Part shown: one piece after another, positions 51,281 to 58,848 of the stretch
Position numbering within the stretch: position 1 is the stretch's first letter
How the letters are laid out: every line of letters starts with the position of its first letter
Assembly (NCBI GenBank): GCA_025998675.1
Contig: AP024673.1
Location: 2,488,562 to 2,552,561, forward strand
Reading direction: 5' to 3'
Length of the DNA stretch: 64,000 nucleotides
Origin: Fimbriimonadales bacterium
Lineage (GTDB): Bacteria; Armatimonadota; Fimbriimonadia; Fimbriimonadales; GBS-DC
Notes under the pieces: generated by a model
Told to the model about the DNA's origin: nothing
The model's database searches: none
Seen by the model: only the letters and a program-made list of their open reading frames with translations
Made by a program: the position numbers and the translations under genes

Positions 51281-52912
51281 ATGAGAAAAGGGATCTGGAG
51301 TTTGCTTGTGGCAACCCTGCTTACAGGTTGCGCCAACCTGTCGGCATGGGCAAATAACGACGATTATCTGGTGTCGATTCACCTGATGGACGCCGACCTC
51401 ATCACGGCGGTCAAGGCGATTGCGCAACAGGTCAAGGCAGAAGTGGTCTTCGAGCCGACCGACGAGCCGTACAAGCGCATCAGCTTCATCAAAATCGACC
51501 AAAAACCATTTGAGCAGGTGCTTGGCTACATTTGTCAATCGGCAGGCGCGGCGTATCGGAAAGAGGCGAATGGCGTCTATGTGATTGGTCCGGCGCGTCC
51601 GAAAGTCGTGGAGACGCCTGCTCCTGCCCCCGCGGCGCCCCCTGCGGAAGTGCAGAAGCCGCTGGTGGTGACGGAACGCATTCCGCTGCGCTACAGTCGC
51701 GCGTCGGATATCGTGCGCATCATCAAGACCGAGCTGATGACTGACGACCCGTTTGCGGAGCTGCGCGATTTTGTGAACCGTACCATCTCGCAGAGCGCGC
51801 CCGGGATGCAGGTGCCTGTGCCCCCCAGCGTGCCCATGCAGATGAACGGCAATTCCGCGGTTCCGTTCAACAACACCCCTGTGACCAACCCGAACGAGGC
51901 GCTGCAGGAGCCGGGTGAAGGGCAGCGCGGTGGGCGTGGAGGTCTGGGCGGCTTTGGTGGTCAGCCCGGCGGCTTTGGCGGTCAACCGGGCGGCGGCGGA
52001 TTCGGAGGCGGCTTTGGCGGTCAACCGGGCGGCGGATTCGGCGGCGGTCAGCCCGGCGCAGGCGCGCAGGCGGGCATCCTGATCCCCGAAGGACTGGACG
52101 GTATCGTGGCGAACGACATCGACAACTCGCTGATTATTCGCGGCACGCCTGAAGCGATCGAGTATATCCGCCGAATCCTGCGCTTCCTCGACATCGCGCC
52201 GAAACAGGTGCTGATTCGAGCCGAGTTCATCACCGTCACGCGCAACGACGCCGAGAAGTTCGGCATCGACTGGAACCTCGCGCGGGTGAACCTGCAGACA
52301 GGCACCGCGGGGCTGGCAGACCGCACCGCGCCCATCTTCGTGAACTACGCTTCGGGCAACCTGGTGGCGAACCTGCGCACCCTGCTGAGCCAGGGGCGCG
52401 GGCGTGTGGTGAACGCGCCGATTGTCGTCACGCAGAACAACAGCCCGGCGACTGTCGTGTTCTCCACCACAGATTATATCGAGCAGCAGTTCATCGTGTT
52501 CAACCAGGCAGGTCAGCCGACCACCTTCACTCAGCCCATCCCGATTCCTGTGCCGACGCAGCTGACCGTGACGCCGCGTATCAACGCGGACGGCACGATA
52601 ACTCTGTCGCTGTTCCCGCAGGTCTCTACCGTTGGGCGAGTGCGTGTAGGCGCACGCGACCTGCCGCGCTTCGACACGCAGTTCGTGTTCACCGTGCGCC
52701 GCATTCGCAACGGCGAGACGATGGTGCTGGGCGGACTGGTGACGCGCAGCGATAACAGCGTCACCACCAAGGTTCCCCTGCTGAGCGACCTGCCTGTGAT
52801 TGGGCAGTTCTTCCGCAGCCGCGACCGCGCGATTGTGGAGACCGAGCTGCTCATCTTCGTGACGGCGACCATTCTCGATGAAGACGAGGGCTTGGGGTCG
52901 CTCACACCCTGA
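51281..52912 (+). CDS. pilQ: Type IV pilus secretin PilQ
   Basis: The 543-residue protein has a lipobox-type signal (LLVATLLTGCANLSAW, Cys about 17), an STN domain (about 28-100), a short secretin-N region (VTERIPLRYSRASDIVRIIK, about 130) and a Gly-rich stretch (about 215-265; GGFGGQPGGFGGQPGGGG). The secretin N1 region follows (LDGIVANDIDNSLIIRG), then the C-terminal secretin channel from about 300: IRAEFITVTRNDAEKFGIDW and the closing DLPVIGQFFRSRDRAIVETE with LLIFVTATI. It forms the outer-membrane pore for the pilus. GGAGGAGG precedes the ATG. A perfect hairpin (52938-52972) ends the operon. Confidence 0.93.
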   Translation: MRKGIWSLLVATLLTGCANLSAWANNDDYLVSIHLMDADLITAVKAIAQQVKAEVVFEPTDEPYKRISFIKIDQKPFEQVLGYICQSAGAAYRKEANGVYVIGPARPKVVETPAPAPAAPPAEVQKPLVVTERIPLRYSRASDIVRIIKTELMTDDPFAELRDFVNRTISQSAPGMQVPVPPSVPMQMNGNSAVPFNNTPVTNPNEALQEPGEGQRGGRGGLGGFGGQPGGFGGQPGGGGFGGGFGGQPGGGFGGGQPGAGAQAGILIPEGLDGIVANDIDNSLIIRGTPEAIEYIRRILRFLDIAPKQVLIRAEFITVTRNDAEKFGIDWNLARVNLQTGTAGLADRTAPIFVNYASGNLVANLRTLLSQGRGRVVNAPIVVTQNNSPATVVFSTTDYIEQQFIVFNQAGQPTTFTQPIPIPVPTQLTVTPRINADGTITLSLFPQVSTVGRVRVGARDLPRFDTQFVFTVRRIRNGETMVLGGLVTRSDNSVTTKVPLLSDLPVIGQFFRSRDRAIVETELLIFVTATILDEDEGLGSLTP

Positions 52913-52937
52913 CGATACGCGGGAATCCGTGATACCC

Positions 52938-52972
52938 AAACTGCAGGGACGCACACTGTGTCCCTGCAGTTT
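52938..52972 (+). terminator. Perfect 13-bp hairpin after pilQ
   Basis: AAACTGCAGGGAC and GTCCCTGCAGTTT enclose a 9-base loop (GCACACTGT), 26 bases after the pilQ stop and 12 before aroKB. The trailing TTT is short, but stem length and place make it a likely terminator. Confidence 0.7.
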
Positions 52973-52984
52973 CGATTCTCAGCG

Positions 52985-54610
52985 ATGCGACATCTCTACC
53001 TGATAGGCGCGATGGGCAGCGGCAAAACCACCGTCGGCAGGCTGATTGCCGAGCGGCTGGGGCTGCCCTTTTATGACCTCGATCAGCGGATAGAGCGGGC
53101 GACCGGGCAGACCATCGCCCAAATCTTTGTGCAGCAGGGCGAAGCCGCGTTTCGGGAGCTGGAAAGTCGCGCGCTACTGGAAGTGGCTGCCCTCCCTCAG
53201 GGCGTGGTTGCGACAGGCGGCGGCGTGGTGCTGCGCGAAGACAACCGCGCCCTCATGCGTCGTACAGGCTGGATGGTCTATCTGCGCGCCTCGCACGAGA
53301 CGCTCTGGCGACGCATCCAGCACTCGACCGACCGCCCCCTGCTGCACACCGACTCGCCGCGCGAAACGCTGCTGGCGATTATGCAGGCGCGCGAGCCGCT
53401 CTATCAGGAGGCGGACTGGGTTGTAGAAACGGACACGCGCAGCCCCCAGCAGGTTGCCGACGCCGTGATACGCGCCTTTCAACCGACGCCCGATGCGCCG
53501 CTCACAATCCCTGTGCTGCCCAACCAGCCGAACGGATACCTCGTACAGGTGGCTCCCCGTCTGAGCGCGCGTGCGGCGGCGGCGATACTGGCGCACATCC
53601 GCCCGACGCGGGCAGTTATTCTCACCCATCGCAGACTGCTGCGCTGGGCGACGCCGCTGGAGCAGTCGCTGCAGGCGGAGGGCGTTCCTGCGCACCTGCT
53701 CACGCTACCCGCGGGCGAGCCTGTCAAATCGCTGCGAACGGCAGCTCGGCTATACGCGCAGTTGCTCGCGGTCGGCTGCGATCGGGAGAGCTTGCTCATC
53801 GTGGTGGGCGGCGGGGTGCTGGGCGATCTGGGCGGGTTTGTGGCGGCGACCTACATGCGGGGAATCCCCTATGTGCAAATCCCCACCACGCTGCTGGCGC
53901 AGGTCGACTCCAGCGTCGGCGGGAAGGTCGCCATCGACCTCCCGCAGGGCAAGAACCTGGTGGGCGCGTTTCACCAGCCGCGCATGACGCTGGTAGACCC
54001 TGAGCCCCTGCGTACGCTGCCGTCCCGACACTGGCGCAACGGCTTCGCCGAGATGCTCAAATACGGCGCAACACTCGATGGCGGGCTGTGGCGGCGGTTG
54101 CAAACGATGCTGGAACGCGGTGTGCTTGGCATACGCAGGGTGCGCAAAGAGCCGCACGAGTGGACGCTGCCAATCGCCCGCTGCATTGCGCTCAAGGCGC
54201 AGATTGTCTCGGAAGACGAGCGCGACCTGAGGGGCAGACGCGCGCTACTCAATTTCGGGCACACGGTTGGGCACGCGCTTGAGGCGGCGCTGGGCTATCG
54301 GGAGTGGCTGCACGGCGAAGCCATCGCCGTCGGCATGGTCGCCGAAGCCGAAATCGGACGCACGCTCGGTATCACGCCGCCTGAAGTCGTGCAGGAGCTG
54401 CGCGAGACCATCGAGGCGTCGGGCTTGCCCGCGAGTCTGCCTGCAGGCGTCAGCGTCGACGCGCTCCTGACGCACATGCGCCATGACAAAAAGCGCACGG
54501 GCGATTCGCTGAGCATCGTGTTGCTGGAGGCGATAGGGAAGGCGCGCCTTGCGCCGAATATCCCGACGGAGGCGATTCGAGAGGCACTGATGCGATGCGC
54601 GACCTTGTAG
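52985..54610 (+). CDS. aroKB: Shikimate kinase-3-dehydroquinate synthase fusion
   Basis: The 541-residue protein joins two shikimate-pathway enzymes. Residues 1-170 are shikimate kinase: GAMGSGKTT (8-16), FYDLDQRIE, FRELESRALLEV, and the ATGGGVVLRE loop. From about 175, 3-dehydroquinate synthase: LPAGEPVKSLRTAARLYAQL, VVGGGVLGDLGGFVAATYMR (NAD loop), QIPTTLLAQVDSSVGGKVAI, the metal ligands in LNFGHTVGHALE and KKRTGDSLSIVLL. DHQ synthase makes the first ring of the pathway; the kinase phosphorylates shikimate three steps later. The two halves are often neighbours and occasionally fused. The fused stop overlaps the next small gene by 16 bases. Confidence 0.96.
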   Translation: MRHLYLIGAMGSGKTTVGRLIAERLGLPFYDLDQRIERATGQTIAQIFVQQGEAAFRELESRALLEVAALPQGVVATGGGVVLREDNRALMRRTGWMVYLRASHETLWRRIQHSTDRPLLHTDSPRETLLAIMQAREPLYQEADWVVETDTRSPQQVADAVIRAFQPTPDAPLTIPVLPNQPNGYLVQVAPRLSARAAAAILAHIRPTRAVILTHRRLLRWATPLEQSLQAEGVPAHLLTLPAGEPVKSLRTAARLYAQLLAVGCDRESLLIVVGGGVLGDLGGFVAATYMRGIPYVQIPTTLLAQVDSSVGGKVAIDLPQGKNLVGAFHQPRMTLVDPEPLRTLPSRHWRNGFAEMLKYGATLDGGLWRRLQTMLERGVLGIRRVRKEPHEWTLPIARCIALKAQIVSEDERDLRGRRALLNFGHTVGHALEAALGYREWLHGEAIAVGMVAEAEIGRTLGITPPEVVQELRETIEASGLPASLPAGVSVDALLTHMRHDKKRTGDSLSIVLLEAIGKARLAPNIPTEAIREALMRCATL

Positions 54611-54789
54611 CGGCAGGCTGGCTGGCGACTGCGCTGATGGCGTTCTGGCTGGCGTACTGGGCGGATACGGCGACGGCGGCGGTCATGGGGCGCGTCGGCA
54701 TGGCGCTTTATGCACTGACGCTCACGCTGACCCTGGTGGTCGCCGCACGCGCGTGGCTCAGTCGCACGCCGGAGGAGGGCAGGCGGTAA
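54595..54789 (+). CDS. Small two-helix membrane protein, unknown function
   Basis: The 64-residue protein (MRDLVAAGWLATALMAFWLA) has two membrane helices (about 5-23 and 34-53) and a basic end (SRTPEEGRR). Its ATG overlaps the aroKB end and its TAA overlaps the hydrolase start (TAATG), so it sits in a tightly coupled three-gene run. No family is recognised. Confidence 0.68.
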   Translation: MRDLVAAGWLATALMAFWLAYWADTATAAVMGRVGMALYALTLTLTLVVAARAWLSRTPEEGRR

Positions 54790-55991
54790 TGCCTCGCGGG
54801 TGGGGGCGATGGCTTGGCTGGCTGCTCTGGCTCAGCCTGATTGCCCCGTGCTTCGGTCAAGACCTCCGCGCCCCGTTAGACCCCGTGTTCCCCGCGCGCC
54901 TGCTGACAGGCGTGCGCGCCAACGGCTATATCGAGTACCGTGTAGAGTTCCCCAGCGCGTACCCCAGCCGCTACCCTGCGAACAATACCGTGCATGCGTG
55001 GTGGCTCGTGCCCGCCGAGCGCATGGGACCCGCGCCGACCGTTGTGTTGCTACATAGTCTGGGCATCCGCCGCCCGGAGCTGGAGATGGGGCTGGCGCGT
55101 GAGCTGGCGCGGCATGGGATTGCTGTGTTCCTGATGACCCTGCCCTATCACATGCAGCGCACGCCGCCGGGCTACGGCAGTGGTGACCTGATCCTGGCGG
55201 GCGATGTGGCGCTGCTGCGCGAGGCGGGCGTGCAAGCGACATGGGATGTGCGCCGCGCGGTGGACTGGCTCCAGCGTCAGCCAGAGACCGACCCCGACCG
55301 CATCGCGCTGGTGGGCATCAGTCTCGGCGCGATACTGGGCGCGACCGCGCTGGCGTCGGAGCCGCGCCTGCACAGCGCGGTGCTGATTCTCGGCGGGGCA
55401 GACCTGGCGCATGTGCTGTGGGACTCGATACTCGCCATTCGGGCGCGGGCGCGCCTGCGCCGCGAGGGGTACACCTTAGAACGCCTGCGCGCGGAACTCG
55501 CTCCCATCGAGCCGCTGAACCTGCTCACGCCTGAACACGGCGAGAAGACCTTCGTGATAGGCGCACGCTTCGATATCGTCGTGCCGACTGCAGACACCGA
55601 GAAACTCATCCGCGCGCTGGGCAGCCCGAAGGTGTTGTGGCTCAACACGGGGCACTTTGGCGGTGGACTGGTGCAGCGCCCCCTGTTCCGACTGGTGCGG
55701 CAACATCTGCAGGCGCGGTTCGAGGGACGCATGCCTGAGGGTAATCCGAGTGTGCTGGCGCCGACGGTGCGTATCGGCGCGATTTACAGCGCAGGACGGG
55801 ACTTCCGCCTCGCGCTGGGGACCGACCTCTGGCGCTCCGACGCGCAGGGAACCCTGTTTGTGGCGGGCGTGCTAACCCCGCGCGGCGGCTCGCTGTTTGC
55901 GGGCGTGCGCGGGCGGCTGGGCTTCTCCTTCGGCGCGGAAATCACCCCCAAACGCACCTACGGCGCGGTGTTCTGGCACTTCGTGCTGTAG
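54789..55991 (+). CDS. Secreted alpha/beta-hydrolase with C-terminal beta domain
   Basis: The 400-residue protein has a signal peptide (about 1-23, GWLLWLSLIAPCFGQ). An alpha/beta hydrolase domain follows (about 60-315) with VVLLHSLGIRRPELE, the nucleophile elbow VGISLGAIL (S near 178), the acid in GARFDIVVP and the histidine in NTGHFGGGL. A C-terminal 75 residues end ...GAVFWHFVL in beta-barrel style. It resembles dienelactone-hydrolase/PET-hydrolase-like esterases. The terminal strands suggest it may insert in the outer membrane. Substrate unknown; start set by the TAATG overlap and the signal peptide. Confidence 0.82.
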   Translation: MPRGWGRWLGWLLWLSLIAPCFGQDLRAPLDPVFPARLLTGVRANGYIEYRVEFPSAYPSRYPANNTVHAWWLVPAERMGPAPTVVLLHSLGIRRPELEMGLARELARHGIAVFLMTLPYHMQRTPPGYGSGDLILAGDVALLREAGVQATWDVRRAVDWLQRQPETDPDRIALVGISLGAILGATALASEPRLHSAVLILGGADLAHVLWDSILAIRARARLRREGYTLERLRAELAPIEPLNLLTPEHGEKTFVIGARFDIVVPTADTEKLIRALGSPKVLWLNTGHFGGGLVQRPLFRLVRQHLQARFEGRMPEGNPSVLAPTVRIGAIYSAGRDFRLALGTDLWRSDAQGTLFVAGVLTPRGGSLFAGVRGRLGFSFGAEITPKRTYGAVFWHFVL

Positions 55992-56028
55992 GACACGAAG
56001 GCGTGGGTATCCAGCACTCCCCCTATCA

Positions 56029-56388
56029 TTACTCTTCTTCCTCATTAACGCCTTGCCAGATGGCTCGACGCGCCTCAAGGAAGTCCTCGAAAGCCAGATT
56101 GGAGAGGTCATGAATCGCAAAGGGACGCTTGGCATTTAGGAGTTCAGGAGATTGCGCTAAAATCAGTCTCCATAGCTCCGCGCGCTCACTGGGCGACAGG
56201 GTATCAAGCCTCGCGCGCCATGTGTAGTAGATGGGGTCGCAACGGACAGAGTATTTAGAAATGGGTTTCCTGGCAGTGCGCTTAGCTGCTCTGGTGTCCC
56301 GGAGCAGGCGGCTCAGGTGCCGCTCAAGACGCCGCCGGGTTGACGGTGAAAGTCTCAGAATACCCTTCGCCATTTCCGCTACCGTCAT
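56029..56388 (-). CDS. Hypothetical protein, 119 residues, leaderless
   Basis: The protein (MTVAEMAKGILRLSPSTRRR) is helical: a basic N-terminal part (RRRLERHLSRLLRDTRAAKR) and an acidic C-terminal helix (LAFEDFLEARRAIWQGVNEE). No family is recognised. It could be a small nucleic-acid-binding or antitoxin-like protein, though no toxin partner adjoins. A TATACT box ends 6 nt before the ATG at 56388 and no ribosome site is present. The frame stays open upstream, but beyond the box it has no protein-like character. Confidence 0.62.
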   Translation of the reverse strand: MTVAEMAKGILRLSPSTRRRLERHLSRLLRDTRAAKRTARKPISKYSVRCDPIYYTWRARLDTLSPSERAELWRLILAQSPELLNAKRPFAIHDLSNLAFEDFLEARRAIWQGVNEEEE

Positions 56389-56394
56389 ACTCTC

Positions 56395-56400
56395 AGTATA
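56395..56400 (-). promoter_or_regulatory. -10-like TATACT box of the 119-residue gene
   Basis: GAGGTATACT on the reverse strand, exactly 6 nt before the ATG at 56388. Leaderless layout. Confidence 0.5.
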
Positions 56401-56484
56401 CCTCGATAACCCAGCCAACTGACCCCTTGACCGCCCCAGAGTAGAGTTGACTGCGCTCTTCGAACAACGAGTCAAAAAATGGGG

Positions 56485-56490
56485 TATACT
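56485..56490 (+). promoter_or_regulatory. -10-like TATACT box of the acyl-CoA dehydrogenase gene
   Basis: GGGGTATACT, 31 nt before the ATG at 56522, with GGAGGAG as ribosome site. It points away from the box at 56395-56400. Confidence 0.45.
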
Positions 56491-56521
56491 CCCAAATAGC
56501 ATAGACCGATGGAGGAGACGC

Positions 56522-58333
56522 ATGAAGAACATTTCGTTGCGTGGAGGAGAATTTTTGTTGCGTGAGGTGTCGCCATCGCAGGTGTTCACCCCAGAAGACT
56601 TCACTTCGGAAGATCTGGCGCTGGCGCAAGCGGCGGAGGAGTTCGTGCGCGGCGAGGTGCAGTCCCGCAACGACGCGATTGAACATCAGGAAGAGGGCTT
56701 GACGGTCAGCCTGCTCAAAAAGGCGGGACAACTCGGCTTGCTGGGCGCGGATTTGCCCGAAGCGTTCGGGGGGCTGGCGCTGCCCAAGACGACCAGCACG
56801 CTGATTGCCGAGCGGATGAGCCTGCAGGCGTCGTTCGCCGTCTCGTGGGGCGCGCATGTGGGCATCGGCACGCTACCCATTCTGTTTTTCGGTACGCCCG
56901 AACAGAAGCAGAAGTACCTGCCCAAGCTGGCGACGGGCGAGATGATTGCCGCCTTCTCGCTCAGCGAGGCGAACTGCGGCTCCGACCCGCTCTCCGCCCG
57001 CACGAAAGCGACCCTTTCGCCCGACGGCAAGTATTACCTGCTCAACGGTGAGAAGATGTGGACGACCAACGCGGGCTGGGCAGACCTGTTCATCGTGTTC
57101 GCCAAAATCGACGGCGAGAAGTTCACCGCATTTATCGTGGAGCGCAATTTCCCCGGCGTATCGGTCGGACGCGAGGAGCATAAGCTGGGCATCAAAGGCT
57201 CCAGCACGCGCCGCGTGATTCTGGACAACGCGCAGGTGCCTGTGGAGAATGTGCTGCACGAGATTGGCAAGGGGCACCATGTGGCGTTCGGGGTGCTGAA
57301 TATCGGGCGGTTCAAGCTTGCCGCCGCGGCGCTGGGCGGCGCGAAAGAGGCGCTCACCATCGCGACCCGCTACGCCAAGGACCGCCAGCAGTTCGGGCAG
57401 CCCATCGCCAACTTCGGCATGATTAAGCACAAACTCGCGGAGATGGCGATTCAGCTCTACGCGCTGGAAAGCACGGTCTACCGCACAGCGGGTATGCTGG
57501 AAGAGGTCACGCATGGGATTGACCCGCTCGCGCCCGACGCCAACGCCCAGTACCGCGAGGCGGACGAGGAATACCCCGTGGAGTGCGCCATCCTGAAGGT
57601 GTTCGGCTCGGAGGTGCTGGACTATGTGGCGGACGAGACGATGCAGATTCACGGCGGCTTCGGCTACACGGAAGAGTTCCCCGCCGCGCAAATCTACCGC
57701 GACAGCCGCATCAACCGCATCTTCGAGGGCACGAACGAAATCAACCGCCTGCTGATGCTGGATCAGCTGATGCGCCGCGCGTTCAAGGGCAAGTTGCCGG
57801 GGCTGATGGAGGCGATTGGCGCGATTCGTGCGGAGCTGAACACCCCGCAGATGCCGACGCCCGACCCTGTAGACCCGCTGGACGCTATCGAACGCTACAT
57901 CGCCAACGCGAAGAAGGCGGTGCTGGCAGTCGCAGGCATGGCAGCCGAGCAGGTCGGCGCGGAGCTGGAAGAGAAGCAGGAGATTGTGGGGCATCTGGCG
58001 GACTGCCTGATTCAGCTCTATGCGATGGAGAGCGCGTATCTGCGCACGCGCAAACTGCAGGCGCGCGGCTACGACATCACGCTGCCGCTGGCGATGACGC
58101 GCGTGTTCGCCTACGACGCGATGGACGCGATTGAGGCGCACGCCCGACGCGCCATTCACAGCTTCGCCGAGGGCGATATGGCGCAGATTCTGCTCACCGC
58201 GCTCAAGCGCTACATGCGCCGCACGGCGGAGCCGAACACGATGGCGCTGCGCCGGCAGGTCGCCGACTATGTGCTGCAGCACGAGCGTGCGTGGACGGCG
58301 GCGGGCGCGGCGCGCGAGGCAGTGGGCGTGTGA
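56522..58333 (+). CDS. Acyl-CoA dehydrogenase (FadE-like, long form)
   Basis: The 603-residue flavoenzyme has a standard acyl-CoA dehydrogenase core (about 30-420): FSLSEANCGSDPLSARTKAT (FAD-binding loop), GEKMWTTNAGWADLF, YAKDRQQFGQPIANFGMIKH, and the catalytic-base region RIFEGTNEINRL near 402. The remaining 180 residues form the C-terminal helical domain known in ACAD9/VLCAD-type enzymes. It starts fatty acyl-CoA beta-oxidation by introducing a double bond and passes electrons to ETF. It is monocistronic: own promoter with GGAGG, and a hairpin region after it. No other beta-oxidation gene is adjacent. Confidence 0.94.
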   Translation: MKNISLRGGEFLLREVSPSQVFTPEDFTSEDLALAQAAEEFVRGEVQSRNDAIEHQEEGLTVSLLKKAGQLGLLGADLPEAFGGLALPKTTSTLIAERMSLQASFAVSWGAHVGIGTLPILFFGTPEQKQKYLPKLATGEMIAAFSLSEANCGSDPLSARTKATLSPDGKYYLLNGEKMWTTNAGWADLFIVFAKIDGEKFTAFIVERNFPGVSVGREEHKLGIKGSSTRRVILDNAQVPVENVLHEIGKGHHVAFGVLNIGRFKLAAAALGGAKEALTIATRYAKDRQQFGQPIANFGMIKHKLAEMAIQLYALESTVYRTAGMLEEVTHGIDPLAPDANAQYREADEEYPVECAILKVFGSEVLDYVADETMQIHGGFGYTEEFPAAQIYRDSRINRIFEGTNEINRLLMLDQLMRRAFKGKLPGLMEAIGAIRAELNTPQMPTPDPVDPLDAIERYIANAKKAVLAVAGMAAEQVGAELEEKQEIVGHLADCLIQLYAMESAYLRTRKLQARGYDITLPLAMTRVFAYDAMDAIEAHARRAIHSFAEGDMAQILLTALKRYMRRTAEPNTMALRRQVADYVLQHERAWTAAGAAREAVGV

Positions 58334-58401
58334 ACGCGCCCAGACATGGAGAGCGCTAACGCCAACCGAGTGGTCATAGCGCGTAATTAGCCCCTCCGTA
58401 A

Positions 58402-58427
58402 GGTTCCCCCCGCGAGTGAGGGGAACC
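58402..58427. terminator. GGTTCCCC hairpin 1 after the acyl-CoA dehydrogenase gene
   Basis: GGTTCCCC...GGGGAACC with loop CGCGAGTG region; a likely terminator. The same family occurs at 58435-58460 and 63658-63683. Confidence 0.5.
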
Positions 58428-58434
58428 ACGACTC

Positions 58435-58460
58435 GGTTCCCTCTGCGCGCAGGGGGAACC
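58435..58460. repeat. GGTTCCC hairpin 2
   Basis: GGTTCCCTCTG and CAGGGGGAACC pair (one mismatch) around CGCG. It is a tandem neighbour of hairpin 1 and the two can form a double stem. Confidence 0.5.
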
Positions 58461-58574
58461 TGCAGGAGGGGTTCAGGCAATCTTGTTTGCGCGGTCTCAG
58501 ATTGGCGAAGTTTCTCGCCCCTCGTTTCAACCTCCGCGATTTCCTCGCCGTATCACACATTTAGCGCAAAAGTT

Positions 58575-58799
58575 ATACCAATCTGCGGGTCAGAGTTCGT
58601 AAAGCGTCGACGCCTGTAGCCCTCACCCCCTTTGTCCCTCTCTCCCAACGGGCTGGGAGAGGGGGATAGCGCGTCGCGCGCCGCACGCACGGCTCCCCTC
58701 TCCCGCGCGGCGGGAGAGGGGCTGGGGGTGAGGGCAAAACGCGCGTGGCTCTAGCTGTAGACGCACGGCAATTACGAAGTTTGACGCGCGGATTGGTAT
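58575..58799. repeat. MITE-like element, copy 4 (225 bp)
   Basis: Left end ATACCAATCTGCGGGTCAGA with GTTCGTAAAG; right end GGCAATTACGAAGTTTGACG with CGGATTGGTAT. The interior repeats the CGACGCCTGTAGCCCTCACC start and two CCCTCTCCC-type hairpins of copy 3 (33376). It ends 26 bases before the promoter of the 58849 gene. Confidence 0.65.
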
Positions 58800-58825
58800 T
58801 AGCAGGAATCGGCTCCCCAATACAC

Positions 58826-58831
58826 TATAAT
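58826..58831 (+). promoter_or_regulatory. -10-like TATAAT box of the 58849 gene
   Basis: CACTATAAT, 17 nt before the ATG at 58849, with AGGTGATT as ribosome site. Confidence 0.45.
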
Positions 58832-58848
58832 TCGCACAGGTGATTCGC

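Larger units (their letters stand above)
58334..58848. other. Intergenic region with hairpins and a MITE-like element
   Basis: About 515 bases with no gene that I can support. It holds two GGTTCCC hairpins (58402-58427, 58435-58460), a low-information stretch to 58574, the MITE-like copy 4 (58575-58799) and then the promoter of the 58849 gene. Confidence 0.7.
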
